Source of the DNA: Asaia bogorensis
Lineage (GTDB): Bacteria > Pseudomonadota > Alphaproteobacteria > Acetobacterales > Acetobacteraceae
Assembly (NCBI GenBank): GCA_945897825.1
Contig: CAMDGX010000020.1
Span: 1 to 59,045 of the forward strand
DNA: 59,045 nt
Direction of reading: 5' to 3'
Shown: piece after piece, positions 35,049-42,888 of the stretch
Layout: each line of letters starts with the position of its first letter
Position numbering within the stretch: the first letter of the stretch is position 1
Made by a program: the position numbers and the translations under genes
Notes under the pieces: generated by a model
Database searches by the model: none
What the model was told of the DNA's origin: nothing
Seen by the model: the letters and a program-made list of their open reading frames with translations, nothing else

Positions 35049-36269
35049 TCAGATCGAGCTGAGCACCGCGGGCGCCAAGCCAGGCGCCTTGGCGGCGGGA
35101 TGGGCCGGATTGCGGAAGCGCATCTCCCCGTCAGGCGCCCCGTCAGGCGCGGCGGCCCCCAGCAGCTCCAGGCGCGAGGTGCAGGTGACGGCGACGACAC
35201 CGCGGGAGCTGGGATGGGCGAGGAACTGCCGCGCCTCGCCTTCCAGCTCCAGCCGGTCGCGCAGGGCGCGCCATTCGGTGCGGTCGGTGTCCTCGATGAA
35301 CATCGACAGGATGCCGGGGCGCGCGCCGGACAGGCGCAGCGGGGCGACGGCGGCCAGGCGCTTGCGTATCGCCACCGCCACCTCGTCGGACCGCGCGGCG
35401 CGGGCGGCCAGCACGAACACGCCGCCACCGGCGGTGGTGACGGAGAGGTTGGCCTCGGCGCCGAATTCGCGGCGAAGGGAGCCCATCAGCCCCTGTTCGG
35501 CAGGCATCTGGTCGGCCAGCTGCGCCCCGGCCAGCATCAGCGGATCGAGGCGCAGGACGGCCGCCTCGTCATGGTCGGCGCGGCGCTGGCCTTCCAGCAT
35601 AGCGCGGATGCGGCCGTGCAGCTGGGCCAGGCCCGCGCGGTCGGCGCGCAGGCCCTGCGGCAGGGTCAGCTTCAGCACGTAGCGGCCGGGATGGGCGGCG
35701 AGCCACGTCTGCAGGTCGGAATCCACCAGGTCCGCGAGGTTGTCGAACGCGGTGCGGTGCAGGTCCCTGCCCTCGTCGGCGGAGATGGTGTCGCAGGCGA
35801 TCTCCGCCTCGGTGCCGTCGCGCGCGATCAGCAGGTCGTGCGCCGCCCCATCGTCGAGCCCCTCATGGCGCACGGTGAAGCCGCGCCAGCGTTGCAGGGC
35901 GGCGGTGCGGAACAGGTGCATCACCGGCGCCAGCGTCGCCTCGCCGGCCAGCGCCGCGCGCAGGCGTTCGCGCAGGCGGGCGCGGCCATCGGCGGAGAGC
36001 TTGGCATGCGTCGCCACCACCTCCTGCGCCATGCCGGCGACCAGCCGCTCGGCACGCGTGGTGACAGCGTTGCCACGCGCCTGGCGGTCGAGGGTAAGTT
36101 CCAGGGCATGGCGTTGGATCAGCGCGCGGCCGCCGCGTTGGCCGCAGCGCGCGCGTTCGGTGAGATCCGCCATGCGGACGCGCCAGGGTTTCGCGCCGAC
36201 CAGCCGCAGGAAGGCCGCGGCGGTGGAGGGGTGGGCGGTGGGCAGGAAGGCGCCGGATACGACAGGCAT
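35049..36269 (-). CDS. Unknown protein in the RuBisCO-like operon
   Basis: A 406-residue soluble protein that I do not recognise. It is Arg/Ala/Leu-rich and helical in the N-terminal third. Around 154-168 it reads EAEIACDTISADEGR; an E-x-E/V-x-C-K-T-x-S-x-D-x-G-R pattern is found in some PD-(D/E)XK nuclease-like proteins, but here the lysine is Asp160, so it may be inactive or unrelated. The C-terminus carries FRNPAHPAAKAPGLAP. GAGG lies 5 bases before ATG 36269; a longer frame to 36332 is less likely. First gene of the run leading to the RuBisCO-like protein and cupin. Confidence 0.7.
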   Translation of the reverse strand: MPVVSGAFLPTAHPSTAAAFLRLVGAKPWRVRMADLTERARCGQRGGRALIQRHALELTLDRQARGNAVTTRAERLVAGMAQEVVATHAKLSADGRARLRERLRAALAGEATLAPVMHLFRTAALQRWRGFTVRHEGLDDGAAHDLLIARDGTEAEIACDTISADEGRDLHRTAFDNLADLVDSDLQTWLAAHPGRYVLKLTLPQGLRADRAGLAQLHGRIRAMLEGQRRADHDEAAVLRLDPLMLAGAQLADQMPAEQGLMGSLRREFGAEANLSVTTAGGGVFVLAARAARSDEVAVAIRKRLAAVAPLRLSGARPGILSMFIEDTDRTEWRALRDRLELEGEARQFLAHPSSRGVVAVTCTSRLELLGAAAPDGAPDGEMRFRNPAHPAAKAPGLAPAVLSSI

Positions 36270-36403
36270 CGGGACCTCGATCACTCTCGCGCCGGGACAG
36301 CCCAGCGCGTCTCGGTTGCGCTCATGACACATAAGCAGGCAAGGGCAAAAGCCAAACGGCGCCTGCCGAGAAATATGGCACGCCCGGCCCGGACGAGCCC
36401 GGC

Positions 36404-37504
36404 TCAGTTGCGCGGCAGCCGCGCCTCGGACGGTGCGTCGGGGTTCTGCGCGCGGTGGCGCAGCAGGTGGTCGGCCAGCACGCAGGCCAGCATCGCCTCG
36501 CCCACCGGCACGGCGCGGATGCCGACGCAGGGGTCGTGGCGGCCCTTGGTGACGATCTCGACCTCGTTGCCCTGCATGTCCACGCTGCGGCGCGGCGCCA
36601 GGATCGAGCTGGTCGGCTTCACGGCAAACCGCGCGACGACCGGCTGGCTGGTCGAGATGCCGCCGAGGATGCCGCCGGCATGGTTGGACCCGAACACGAC
36701 GCGGCCCCCATCCATCGTCATCTCGTCGGCGTTGTCCTCGCCGGACAGCGACGCGGACGCGAAGCCATCACCGATCTCCACCCCCTTCACGGCGTTGATG
36801 CTCATCAGTGCGCCGGCGATGTCCGCGTCGAGCTTGCCGTAGATCGGAGCGCCGAGGCCGGGGGGCACGCCCTCGGCCACCAGTTCGATCACCGCGCCGC
36901 AGGAGGAGCCGGACTTGCGGATGGCAGCCAGATAGGTCTCCCACTCCACGGCCGCGACCGGGTCGGGGCAGAAGAACGGGTTCTCGTTCACCTGCGCCCA
37001 ATCCCACCGGGCGCGGTCGATCCGGTGCGGGCCCATCTGCACCAGCGCGCCGCGGATGGTGACGCCCCCCAGCACGCGGCGGGCGACGGCACCGGCGGCG
37101 ACGCGCATCGCGGTCTCCCGCGCGCTGGAACGGCCGCCGCCGCGATAGTCGCGGATGCCGTATTTCAGCGCATAGGTGAGGTCGGCATGGCCCGGCCGGA
37201 AGCGCCGGGCGATCTCGCCGTAATCCTTGGAGCGCTGGTCGACGTTGTCGATCAGGAAGGCGATCGGCGTGCCGGTGGTGCGGCCCTCGAACACGCCCGA
37301 CAGGATGCGAACCTCGTCCGGCTCCTGGCGCTGGGTGGTGAACTTCGACTGCCCGGGGCGGCGGCGATCCAGCCAGGGCTGGATGTCAGCCTCCGACAGC
37401 CCGATTCCGGCCGGGCAGCCATCCACCACGCCGCCAATGGCCGGGCCATGGCTTTCGCCCCAGGTGGTGACGCGGAACAGGTGGCCGAAGGTGTTGTGCG
37501 ACAT
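36404..37504 (-). CDS. aroC: Chorismate synthase
   Basis: A 366-residue FMN-dependent enzyme that converts 5-enolpyruvylshikimate 3-phosphate to chorismate, the end of the shikimate pathway. Signatures: [44 protein letters not shown], the Ser/Arg stretch [13 protein letters not shown], and [16 protein letters not shown]. Complete. It lies downstream of fabI on the same strand, with palindromic copy 3 in the gap. Confidence 0.96.
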   Translation of the reverse strand: MSHNTFGHLFRVTTWGESHGPAIGGVVDGCPAGIGLSEADIQPWLDRRRPGQSKFTTQRQEPDEVRILSGVFEGRTTGTPIAFLIDNVDQRSKDYGEIARRFRPGHADLTYALKYGIRDYRGGGRSSARETAMRVAAGAVARRVLGGVTIRGALVQMGPHRIDRARWDWAQVNENPFFCPDPVAAVEWETYLAAIRKSGSSCGAVIELVAEGVPPGLGAPIYGKLDADIAGALMSINAVKGVEIGDGFASASLSGEDNADEMTMDGGRVVFGSNHAGGILGGISTSQPVVARFAVKPTSSILAPRRSVDMQGNEVEIVTKGRHDPCVGIRAVPVGEAMLACVLADHLLRHRAQNPDAPSEARLPRN

Positions 37505-37520
37505 CTAGACCCAAGTAAGA

Positions 37521-37641
37521 AAGGAAGAGTCTTCTTTTTCTGTAGAAAAAGAAGCAAAAAGACTTTCGTCCATTCGACCGGAATCCGCCAAATGGATGAA
37601 AGTTTTTTGGTTCTTTTTTTCAAAAAAGAACGTGCTTCCTT
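37521..37641. repeat. Palindromic 3'-end element, copy 3
   Basis: Terminal inverted repeat AAGGAAG / CTTCCTT (37521-37527 and 37635-37641) surrounds stem-loop A at 37531-37554 (CTTCTTTTTCT / AGAAAAAGAAG) and stem-loop B at 37610-37631 (GTTCTTTTTT / AAAAAAGAAC). Inner arms GACTTTCGTCCATT and AATGGATGAAAG pair; the centre holds CGG-AAT-CCG. The right end shares its last base with the fabI stop codon; aroC follows on the left. Confidence 0.85.
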
Positions 37642-38480
37642 CAGTCATGCTGCACCGTGATATCAGGCGCATCCGGATTCTTCATGCCGACCACATGATA
37701 GCCGGAGTCAACGTGATGAACTTCCCCGGTCACCCCGCTGGCAAGGTCGCTGAGCAGGTAGGCCCCGGCCCCGCCGACATCCTCGATCGTCACGTTGCGG
37801 TTCAGCGGGGCGTTGTACTGGTTCCAGCGCAGGATGTAGCGGAAATCCCCGATGCCGCTGGCCGCCAGCGTGCGGATCGGGCCGGCCGAGATGGCGTTCA
37901 CGCGGATGCCGCTCGGGCCCAGGTCGGTGGCCAGGTAGCGCACCGAGGCCTCCAGCGCCGCCTTGGCGACACCCATCACGTTGTAGTGCGGGATCACCCG
38001 CTCCGCGCCCAGGTACGACAGCGTCAGCATCGAGCCGCCCGGGTTCATGATCGCCGCCGCCCGCTGCGCCACCGCGGTGAACGAGAAGCAGGAGATGTCC
38101 AGCGCCTGCAGGAACACGCTGCGCGGCGTGTCGACATAGCGGCCGCGCAGGAAGTTCTTGTCGGCGTAGCCGATGGCGTGCACCAGGAAATCGAGCTTGC
38201 CCCACCGTTCCTGCACCGCGGCGAAGGCGGCATCCATGCTCGCGTCGTCGGACACGTCGCAGGGCAGCACGATGTCGCTGCCTAGGCTTTCCGCCAAAGG
38301 CTTCACCCGCTTGCCCAGCGCCTCGCCCTGGTAGGTGAAGGCGAGCTCCGCGCCCTGGGCGGCGCATGCGGCGGAGATGCCCCAGGCCAGCGACATGTTG
38401 TTGGCCACGCCCATGACAAGCCCCCGCTTGCCGGCAAGCAGCGTACCTTTGGGCGGCGGGGCGGCGTCGGTCTCGGGCAT
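37641..38480 (-). CDS. fabI: Enoyl-ACP reductase FabI
   Basis: A 279-residue NADH-dependent reductase of the last step in each round of fatty-acid elongation. Seen: the cofactor loop [38 protein letters not shown], and the active-site pair Tyr166 and Lys173 in [13 protein letters not shown], with Tyr156 in place of the second family tyrosine; [20 protein letters not shown] closes the fold. It starts at ATG 38480; the upstream frame is antisense to the divergent pdxH region. Its stop abuts the edge of palindromic copy 3. Confidence 0.95.
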   Translation of the reverse strand: MPETDAAPPPKGTLLAGKRGLVMGVANNMSLAWGISAACAAQGAELAFTYQGEALGKRVKPLAESLGSDIVLPCDVSDDASMDAAFAAVQERWGKLDFLVHAIGYADKNFLRGRYVDTPRSVFLQALDISCFSFTAVAQRAAAIMNPGGSMLTLSYLGAERVIPHYNVMGVAKAALEASVRYLATDLGPSGIRVNAISAGPIRTLAASGIGDFRYILRWNQYNAPLNRNVTIEDVGGAGAYLLSDLASGVTGEVHHVDSGYHVVGMKNPDAPDITVQHD

Positions 38481-38619
38481 GGCGGGGGATCCTGCTGTCT
38501 GCCGGGGTATCGATTCCTGTGGTGACATAGGCATGGCCCCCCCGGCAAGGGGGCGGGCGTGCTCTTGGCGAAACCCGGCGATGGAGTCACATAGGCGGCG
38601 ACGTGAAGGAGCCACGACG

Positions 38620-39210
38620 ATGTCCGACGCCGCCCTCGGCACCCCGTTCGCCCAGTTCGCCACCTGGATGGAGGAGGCGCAGGCCAGCGAGCCCAACGAT
38701 CCCAACGCGATGACGCTCGCCACCGCCACGCCCGAGGGCCGCCCCTCGGCCCGCACCGTGCTCCTGAAGGGCTGGGACGAGCGCGGGTTCGTCTTCTACA
38801 CCAACATCCAGAGCCGCAAGGGCGCCGAGCTGCTGGCCAACCGCCAGGCCTGCCTGCTGTTCCACTGGAAAAGCCGCCGCCGCCAGGTGCGCATCGAAGG
38901 CCCGGTCGAGGACGCGACGCAGGCCGAGGCCAATGCCTACTACGCCTCCCGCCCCCGCATCTCCCGCCTCGGCGCCCACGCCTCGGACCAGTCCCGCCCG
39001 CTGCCGGCCCGCGAGGTGCTGGAGGCACGGCTGGCCGAAGCCGAGAAACTGTATCCCGGCGACGACATCCCGCGCCCGGACTACTGGTCCGGCTTCCGCA
39101 TCATCCCGCAGGCGATCGAGTTCTGGCAGGACATGCCGTTCCGCCTGCACGACCGCACGGTCTACACCCGCGCCGGCGACGGCTGGACAGTGCAGAAGCT
39201 GTTCCCCTGA
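38620..39210 (+). CDS. pdxH: Pyridoxine/pyridoxamine 5'-phosphate oxidase
   Basis: A 196-residue FMN enzyme that oxidises PNP and PMP to pyridoxal 5'-phosphate. Motifs: [54 protein letters not shown], and the C-terminal [11 protein letters not shown] and RLHDR segment with PxxxEFW. GAAGGAG lies 7-8 bases before the ATG at 38620. It is divergent from fabI and the kinase-fusion gene begins 22 bases later. Confidence 0.95.
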   Translation: MSDAALGTPFAQFATWMEEAQASEPNDPNAMTLATATPEGRPSARTVLLKGWDERGFVFYTNIQSRKGAELLANRQACLLFHWKSRRRQVRIEGPVEDATQAEANAYYASRPRISRLGAHASDQSRPLPAREVLEARLAEAEKLYPGDDIPRPDYWSGFRIIPQAIEFWQDMPFRLHDRTVYTRAGDGWTVQKLFP

Positions 39211-39232
39211 GTCCCCCCGGCCGTTTGCGGCC

Positions 39233-40720
39233 ATGAGCATCCCTCCGGACCAGGCAACCACGGCGGCCCTGCTGGAGCGGCTGGCCGGTGCCGCCCCGGT
39301 CGAGACGCACATCTCCGCCGTCTTCCTGGGCACGGACACGGTGTGGAAACTGCGTAAGGCGGTGAAGCTGGCCTTCGTCGACTTCACCTCGCTGGCCGAG
39401 CGCGAACGCACGGCGCGGCGCGAGCTGGAGCTGAACCAGGCCAACGCCCCGGGCATGTACCGCGATGTCGTGCCGGTCACCCGCGCGTCCGACGGCACGC
39501 TGGCGCTGGATGGTCCCAGGGGCAGCGCGGGCGAGGCGATCGACTGGGTGGTCCGCATGGCGCGCGTGCCGGCCGCCGATTTCCTCGACGAGGTGGCCGC
39601 GCGCGGCGGGTTGACGCCGGCATTGCTGGACGGGCTGGGCGACGAGGTCGCCGCGTTGCACGCCCGCATCCCCCCGGTGCCGCGCGACCAGGCCGCCGCC
39701 CTGCGCGACGTGGCCGCGGGCAATGCGCTGGCGGCGCGGCAGGCCGGGCTCCCCCCCGGCGACGTCGCACGCTGGCAGGCCGGCATGGACACCCTGCTGG
39801 ACCGTCACGCCGCCTCCCTGCGTGCGCGGGGCACCGCCGGGTTTGTGCGGCGCTGCCATGGCGACCTGCACCTGGGCAACATGTGCCTCTGGCAAGGCGC
39901 GCCGGTCGCGTTCGATGCGCTGGAGTTCGACGAGAACCTCGCCACCGTCGATATCGGCTACGACCTCGCCTTCCTGCTGATGGACCTTGATGTCCGCGTG
40001 GGGCGCGCGGCCGCGAACCGCGTCATGAACCGCTATCTGGCCCGCACCGGCGACTGGGCGCTGGTGGCATTCCTGCCGATCTTCCTGTCGATGCGCGCGA
40101 TGGTGCGCGCCCATGTCGAGGCGGCACGCGGGCGCACGGCGGACTCGCGCGGCTATCTCGATCGCGCGCTGGAATACCAGCGCCCCCAGCCGGCCTGCGT
40201 GGTGGCGATCGGCGGGCTGCCGGGCTCGGGCAAGTCGACCGTCGCGCGCGCGCTGGCGCCCGGCCTGGGGCCGGCCCCGGGCGCGGTGATCCTGCGCAGC
40301 GACGAGATCCGCAAGCGCCGCAGCGGTGTCCCGCCGGAGCAGCGCCTGCCGAAAAGCGCCTATTCGTCGCGGGTCAGCGCCGCGGTGTTCGCCGAGATCG
40401 CCGCCGCCTCCGGCGCCATCGCGGCGGCCGGGCATGCCGTGGTGGCCGATGCCACCTTCATGGACCCCGCGCATCGCGCGGCACTGCAGGCGGCGGCCGC
40501 AAGCGCCGCGCCGTTCCTCGGCACCTGGCTCGAGGTGCCGATGGCGGAGCTGGAACGGCGCGTCGCCGCCCGCACCGGCGATGCCTCCGACGCCGACCTC
40601 GCCGTGCTGCGCAGCGCCGCGCGGGCCGGCGCGGGTGCCGGCACATGGCTCGCGCTGGACGGCACGAACACCGACCGCGCGGTGGCCACGATCCGCGCTA
40701 CGCTTGCGATACGACCGTGA
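39233..40720 (+). CDS. Fusion of APH-like kinase domain and AAA/P-loop kinase domain
   Basis: A 495-residue protein with two kinase-like halves. Residues about 20-300 are an aminoglycoside-phosphotransferase-type fold: VWKLRKAVKLAFVDF, the catalytic HGDLHLGN (His209, Asp211, Asn216) and DIGYDLAFLLMDLD. Residues 320-495 are a P-loop kinase with Walker A GGLPGSGKST (327-336) and a later DATFMDPAHR. Such fusions are listed as bifunctional APH/ATP-binding proteins of unknown substrate. The N-terminal half has no feature to make it an antibiotic-resistance enzyme in particular. Start at ATG 39233; a good ribosome site is not evident. Confidence 0.82.
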   Translation: MSIPPDQATTAALLERLAGAAPVETHISAVFLGTDTVWKLRKAVKLAFVDFTSLAERERTARRELELNQANAPGMYRDVVPVTRASDGTLALDGPRGSAGEAIDWVVRMARVPAADFLDEVAARGGLTPALLDGLGDEVAALHARIPPVPRDQAAALRDVAAGNALAARQAGLPPGDVARWQAGMDTLLDRHAASLRARGTAGFVRRCHGDLHLGNMCLWQGAPVAFDALEFDENLATVDIGYDLAFLLMDLDVRVGRAAANRVMNRYLARTGDWALVAFLPIFLSMRAMVRAHVEAARGRTADSRGYLDRALEYQRPQPACVVAIGGLPGSGKSTVARALAPGLGPAPGAVILRSDEIRKRRSGVPPEQRLPKSAYSSRVSAAVFAEIAAASGAIAAAGHAVVADATFMDPAHRAALQAAAASAAPFLGTWLEVPMAELERRVAARTGDASDADLAVLRSAARAGAGAGTWLALDGTNTDRAVATIRATLAIRP

Positions 40721-40760
40721 TCGGCCCACATAAGGGGCCTCCAGGAGAGGAGTTTCCGTC

Positions 40761-41621
40761 ATGGCCATCCGCAAGCTGCTGCTGCCGCTGACCGGGACCG
40801 CGGCCGGCGAGGCGGCGCTCGATACCGCCGTGCGCATCGCCCGCATCTGGAACGCCCACGTCACCGCCCTGCATGTGCGCGTCGACAGCCGCGATGTCGC
40901 GCCGCTGGCCGGCGAGGGCCTGTCCGGCGCGATGATCGAGGAGATGATGTCGGCCACCGAAAAGGAGAGCAACGAGCGCGCCCGCGCGGTGCGCGCGATG
41001 TTCGACCGCTACGTGGCGGAGAACCACGTGAAGGTGGGCGAGGCGCGGGCCGGCGAGATGAGTGCCAGCTTCGCCACCGTCGTCGGCCGCGAGGAGGACC
41101 TGGTCGCGCAGCAGGCGCGGCTGGCCGACCTCACCGTGGTGCCGCACCCCGAGGCCGGCGAGGATGTCTCCTCGTCCGACGCGCTGCACGCGGTGCTGTT
41201 CGATTCCGCCCGCCCGGTGCTGATCGCGCCGCTGGTGGCAACCGCGCGCATCGGAACGCGCATCTGCGTGGCCTGGAACGGCACCGCGGAATCCGCGGCC
41301 TCCGTGCAGGCCGCCCTGCCCTGGATGCAGAAGGCCGAGGCGGTGCGCGTCCTGACCGCCGACGAATACCACCGCCGCGGCCCGGGCGCGGCCGACCTGC
41401 TGGACTACCTGGCCCTGCACGGCATCACCGCCGACACCGCCGTGTTCCGCCCGGTCGATCGCGAGGTCGGTGCCGGGATGCTGCGCGCGGCCAAGGAGTT
41501 CCAGTGCGACCTGCTGAGCATGGGCGCCTATTCCCATTCCCGGCTGCGCCAGCTGATCCTCGGCGGCGTGACGCGCCACGTCCTGGAACACGCCGACCTG
41601 CCGGTGATGATGACGCGCTGA
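40761..41621 (+). CDS. Universal stress protein
   Basis: A 286-residue protein with two tandem UspA-like domains. The first half begins KLLLPLTGTAAGEAALDTAVRIA and the second carries RICVAWNGTAESAASVQAAL and ends with LLSMGAYSHSRLRQLILGGVTRHVLEHADLPVMMT, the standard ATP-binding tail GxxxHSRLRxxxxGxxxxxVL. GGAGAGGAG sits 10-15 bases before the ATG. Function is general stress survival; the trigger is not evident. It is followed by marR. Confidence 0.88.
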   Translation: MAIRKLLLPLTGTAAGEAALDTAVRIARIWNAHVTALHVRVDSRDVAPLAGEGLSGAMIEEMMSATEKESNERARAVRAMFDRYVAENHVKVGEARAGEMSASFATVVGREEDLVAQQARLADLTVVPHPEAGEDVSSSDALHAVLFDSARPVLIAPLVATARIGTRICVAWNGTAESAASVQAALPWMQKAEAVRVLTADEYHRRGPGAADLLDYLALHGITADTAVFRPVDREVGAGMLRAAKEFQCDLLSMGAYSHSRLRQLILGGVTRHVLEHADLPVMMTR

Positions 41622-41651
41622 TGACGACAAGCGAGTGCCGGGCGCGGCTTC

Positions 41652-42095
41652 ATGCACGGGGTGGATGATGCCGCGGTCGTGGCCGCGGTCCGCGCCTATG
41701 TGAAGCTGATGCGCGCCCACCGCGGCGTCACCGCACAGCTGGAACCGGCCCTGGCCGCCTGCCAGCTGACGCTGACGCAACTCGGCGTGCTGGAGGCGGT
41801 GCTGCACCTGGGCCCGCTGACCCACCGCGAGCTGGGCCGCAAGCTGCTGACCTCGCCCGGCAACCTCACCGACGTGGTCGACAAGCTGGAGAAGCGCGGC
41901 CTGGTCTGCCGGGTGCGCGCCAGCGAGGACCGGCGGCAGGTCAGGGTCGAGCTCACCGCCGACGGCCGCGCGCTGATCGAGGACGTGTTCCCGCGCCACG
42001 CCGCGGACATCGCCGGCGCCATGTCCGCGCTCGATGCGGCCGAACTCGCCACACTGGACCGGCTGCTGCGCAAGCTGGGCACCGGGGGGGCTTGA
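41652..42095 (+). CDS. MarR-family transcriptional regulator
   Basis: A 147-residue winged-helix repressor. The core reads LTLTQLGVLEAVLHLGPLTHRELGRKLLTSPGNLTDVVDKLEKRGLVCRVRASEDRRQVRVELT: helix-turn-helix plus the wing with DRR. Members bind small ligands or are oxidised, then leave a palindromic operator. Next downstream, 33 bases after its stop, is an exact 20-bp palindrome in front of the pirin gene, which it very likely controls. ATG at 41652 has no strong ribosome site; the frame starts there in a natural position. Confidence 0.88.
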   Translation: MHGVDDAAVVAAVRAYVKLMRAHRGVTAQLEPALAACQLTLTQLGVLEAVLHLGPLTHRELGRKLLTSPGNLTDVVDKLEKRGLVCRVRASEDRRQVRVELTADGRALIEDVFPRHAADIAGAMSALDAAELATLDRLLRKLGTGGA

Positions 42096-42128
42096 AAACC
42101 CGGCCGCGCCACCTTAGTTCTGCGCCGA

Positions 42129-42148
42129 ATTGTTCGATATCGAACAAT
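42129..42148. promoter_or_regulatory. 20-bp perfect palindrome, likely MarR operator
   Basis: ATTGTTCGATATCGAACAAT is perfectly self-complementary. It lies between marR and the pirin gene, 17 bases before the pirin ATG (42166) and just upstream of its AGGAG ribosome site, so a bound regulator would block transcription start or elongation. MarR proteins bind such dyads; the adjacent marR gene is the natural candidate. Confidence 0.75.
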
Positions 42149-42165
42149 TAAGCAGGAGAACCCCG

Positions 42166-42864
42166 ATGATCCAGGTCCAGCCCTTCGCCAACCTCGGGCG
42201 GTTCCAGAACGACTGGCTGAACGCGCGCTACCACTTCAGCTTCTCCCACTACCGCGACCCCGACCGCATGGGCGTCGGCGCCCTGCGCGTCTGGAACGAC
42301 GACGAGATCGCCGCCGGCCAGGGTTTCGACCCGCACCCGCACCGCGACATGGAGATCGTCACCTACGTGCGCGAAGGCGCGATCACCCATCGCGACTCGC
42401 TCGGCAACGAGGGCCGCACCGAGGCCGGCGACGTGCAGGTGATGCATGCCGGCAGCGGCATCGTGCACGCCGAGATGAACCTGGAGCCCACCCCCACCCG
42501 CCTGTTCCAGATCTGGCTGATCCCCGACCGCCGCGGCGTGGAGCCCGGCTGGGGCACGCGGCGCTTCCCGCGCGAGGGCGGCGGCCTGGTCGCGCTGGCC
42601 GACGGCCGCCCGGGCGCCGACGGCAACGCCCTGCCGCTCCATGCCGACGCGGCCGTGCTGGCCGCGACCCTGGCGAAGGGCCAGAGCGTGACCCACCGCC
42701 TGTCCCCCGGGCGCGTCGCCTACCTGGTGCCCTCCACGGGATCGATCACGGTGAACGGCATCGCGGCCGGCACGCGCGACGGCGTGACGGTGACCGACGA
42801 GGAGGAAGTGACCGTCACGGCTACCGAGGCGGCCGAACTCGTCCTGGTGGATGCCCGGGCCTAG
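42166..42864 (+). CDS. Pirin family protein
   Basis: A 232-residue bicupin of the pirin family. The first cupin has the metal histidines in FDPHPHRDMEIVTYV and GDVQVMHAGSGIVHAEMN, with EPTPTRLFQIWL following; the second half is the degenerate cupin. Bacterial pirins can be quercetinases or redox-responsive regulators. AGGAG precedes ATG 42166. An alternative TTG start at 42130 lies within the palindromic operator and is rejected. Probably repressed by the neighbouring MarR protein. Confidence 0.9.
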   Translation: MIQVQPFANLGRFQNDWLNARYHFSFSHYRDPDRMGVGALRVWNDDEIAAGQGFDPHPHRDMEIVTYVREGAITHRDSLGNEGRTEAGDVQVMHAGSGIVHAEMNLEPTPTRLFQIWLIPDRRGVEPGWGTRRFPREGGGLVALADGRPGADGNALPLHADAAVLAATLAKGQSVTHRLSPGRVAYLVPSTGSITVNGIAAGTRDGVTVTDEEEVTVTATEAAELVLVDARA

Positions 42865-42888
42865 GAGCAGGGCGTAGGGCGCTGCGCC

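Noticed and set aside
37596-37664. Short peptides starting MDESFLV/MKVFWFF in the palindromic elements as real genes
   Set aside because: They lack ribosome sites, their continuations differ in every copy, and the sequence is explained by stem and T-tract structure. Kept only as a finding on coding potential.
39233-40140. Aminoglycoside resistance gene
   Set aside because: The APH-like fold is shared with many small-molecule and protein kinases; it is fused to a P-loop kinase and lacks any feature specific for antibiotic substrates.
42130-42864. TTG 42130 as the pirin start
   Set aside because: It falls inside the 20-bp palindrome; the ATG at 42166 has AGGAG at the proper distance and matches the family N-terminus.
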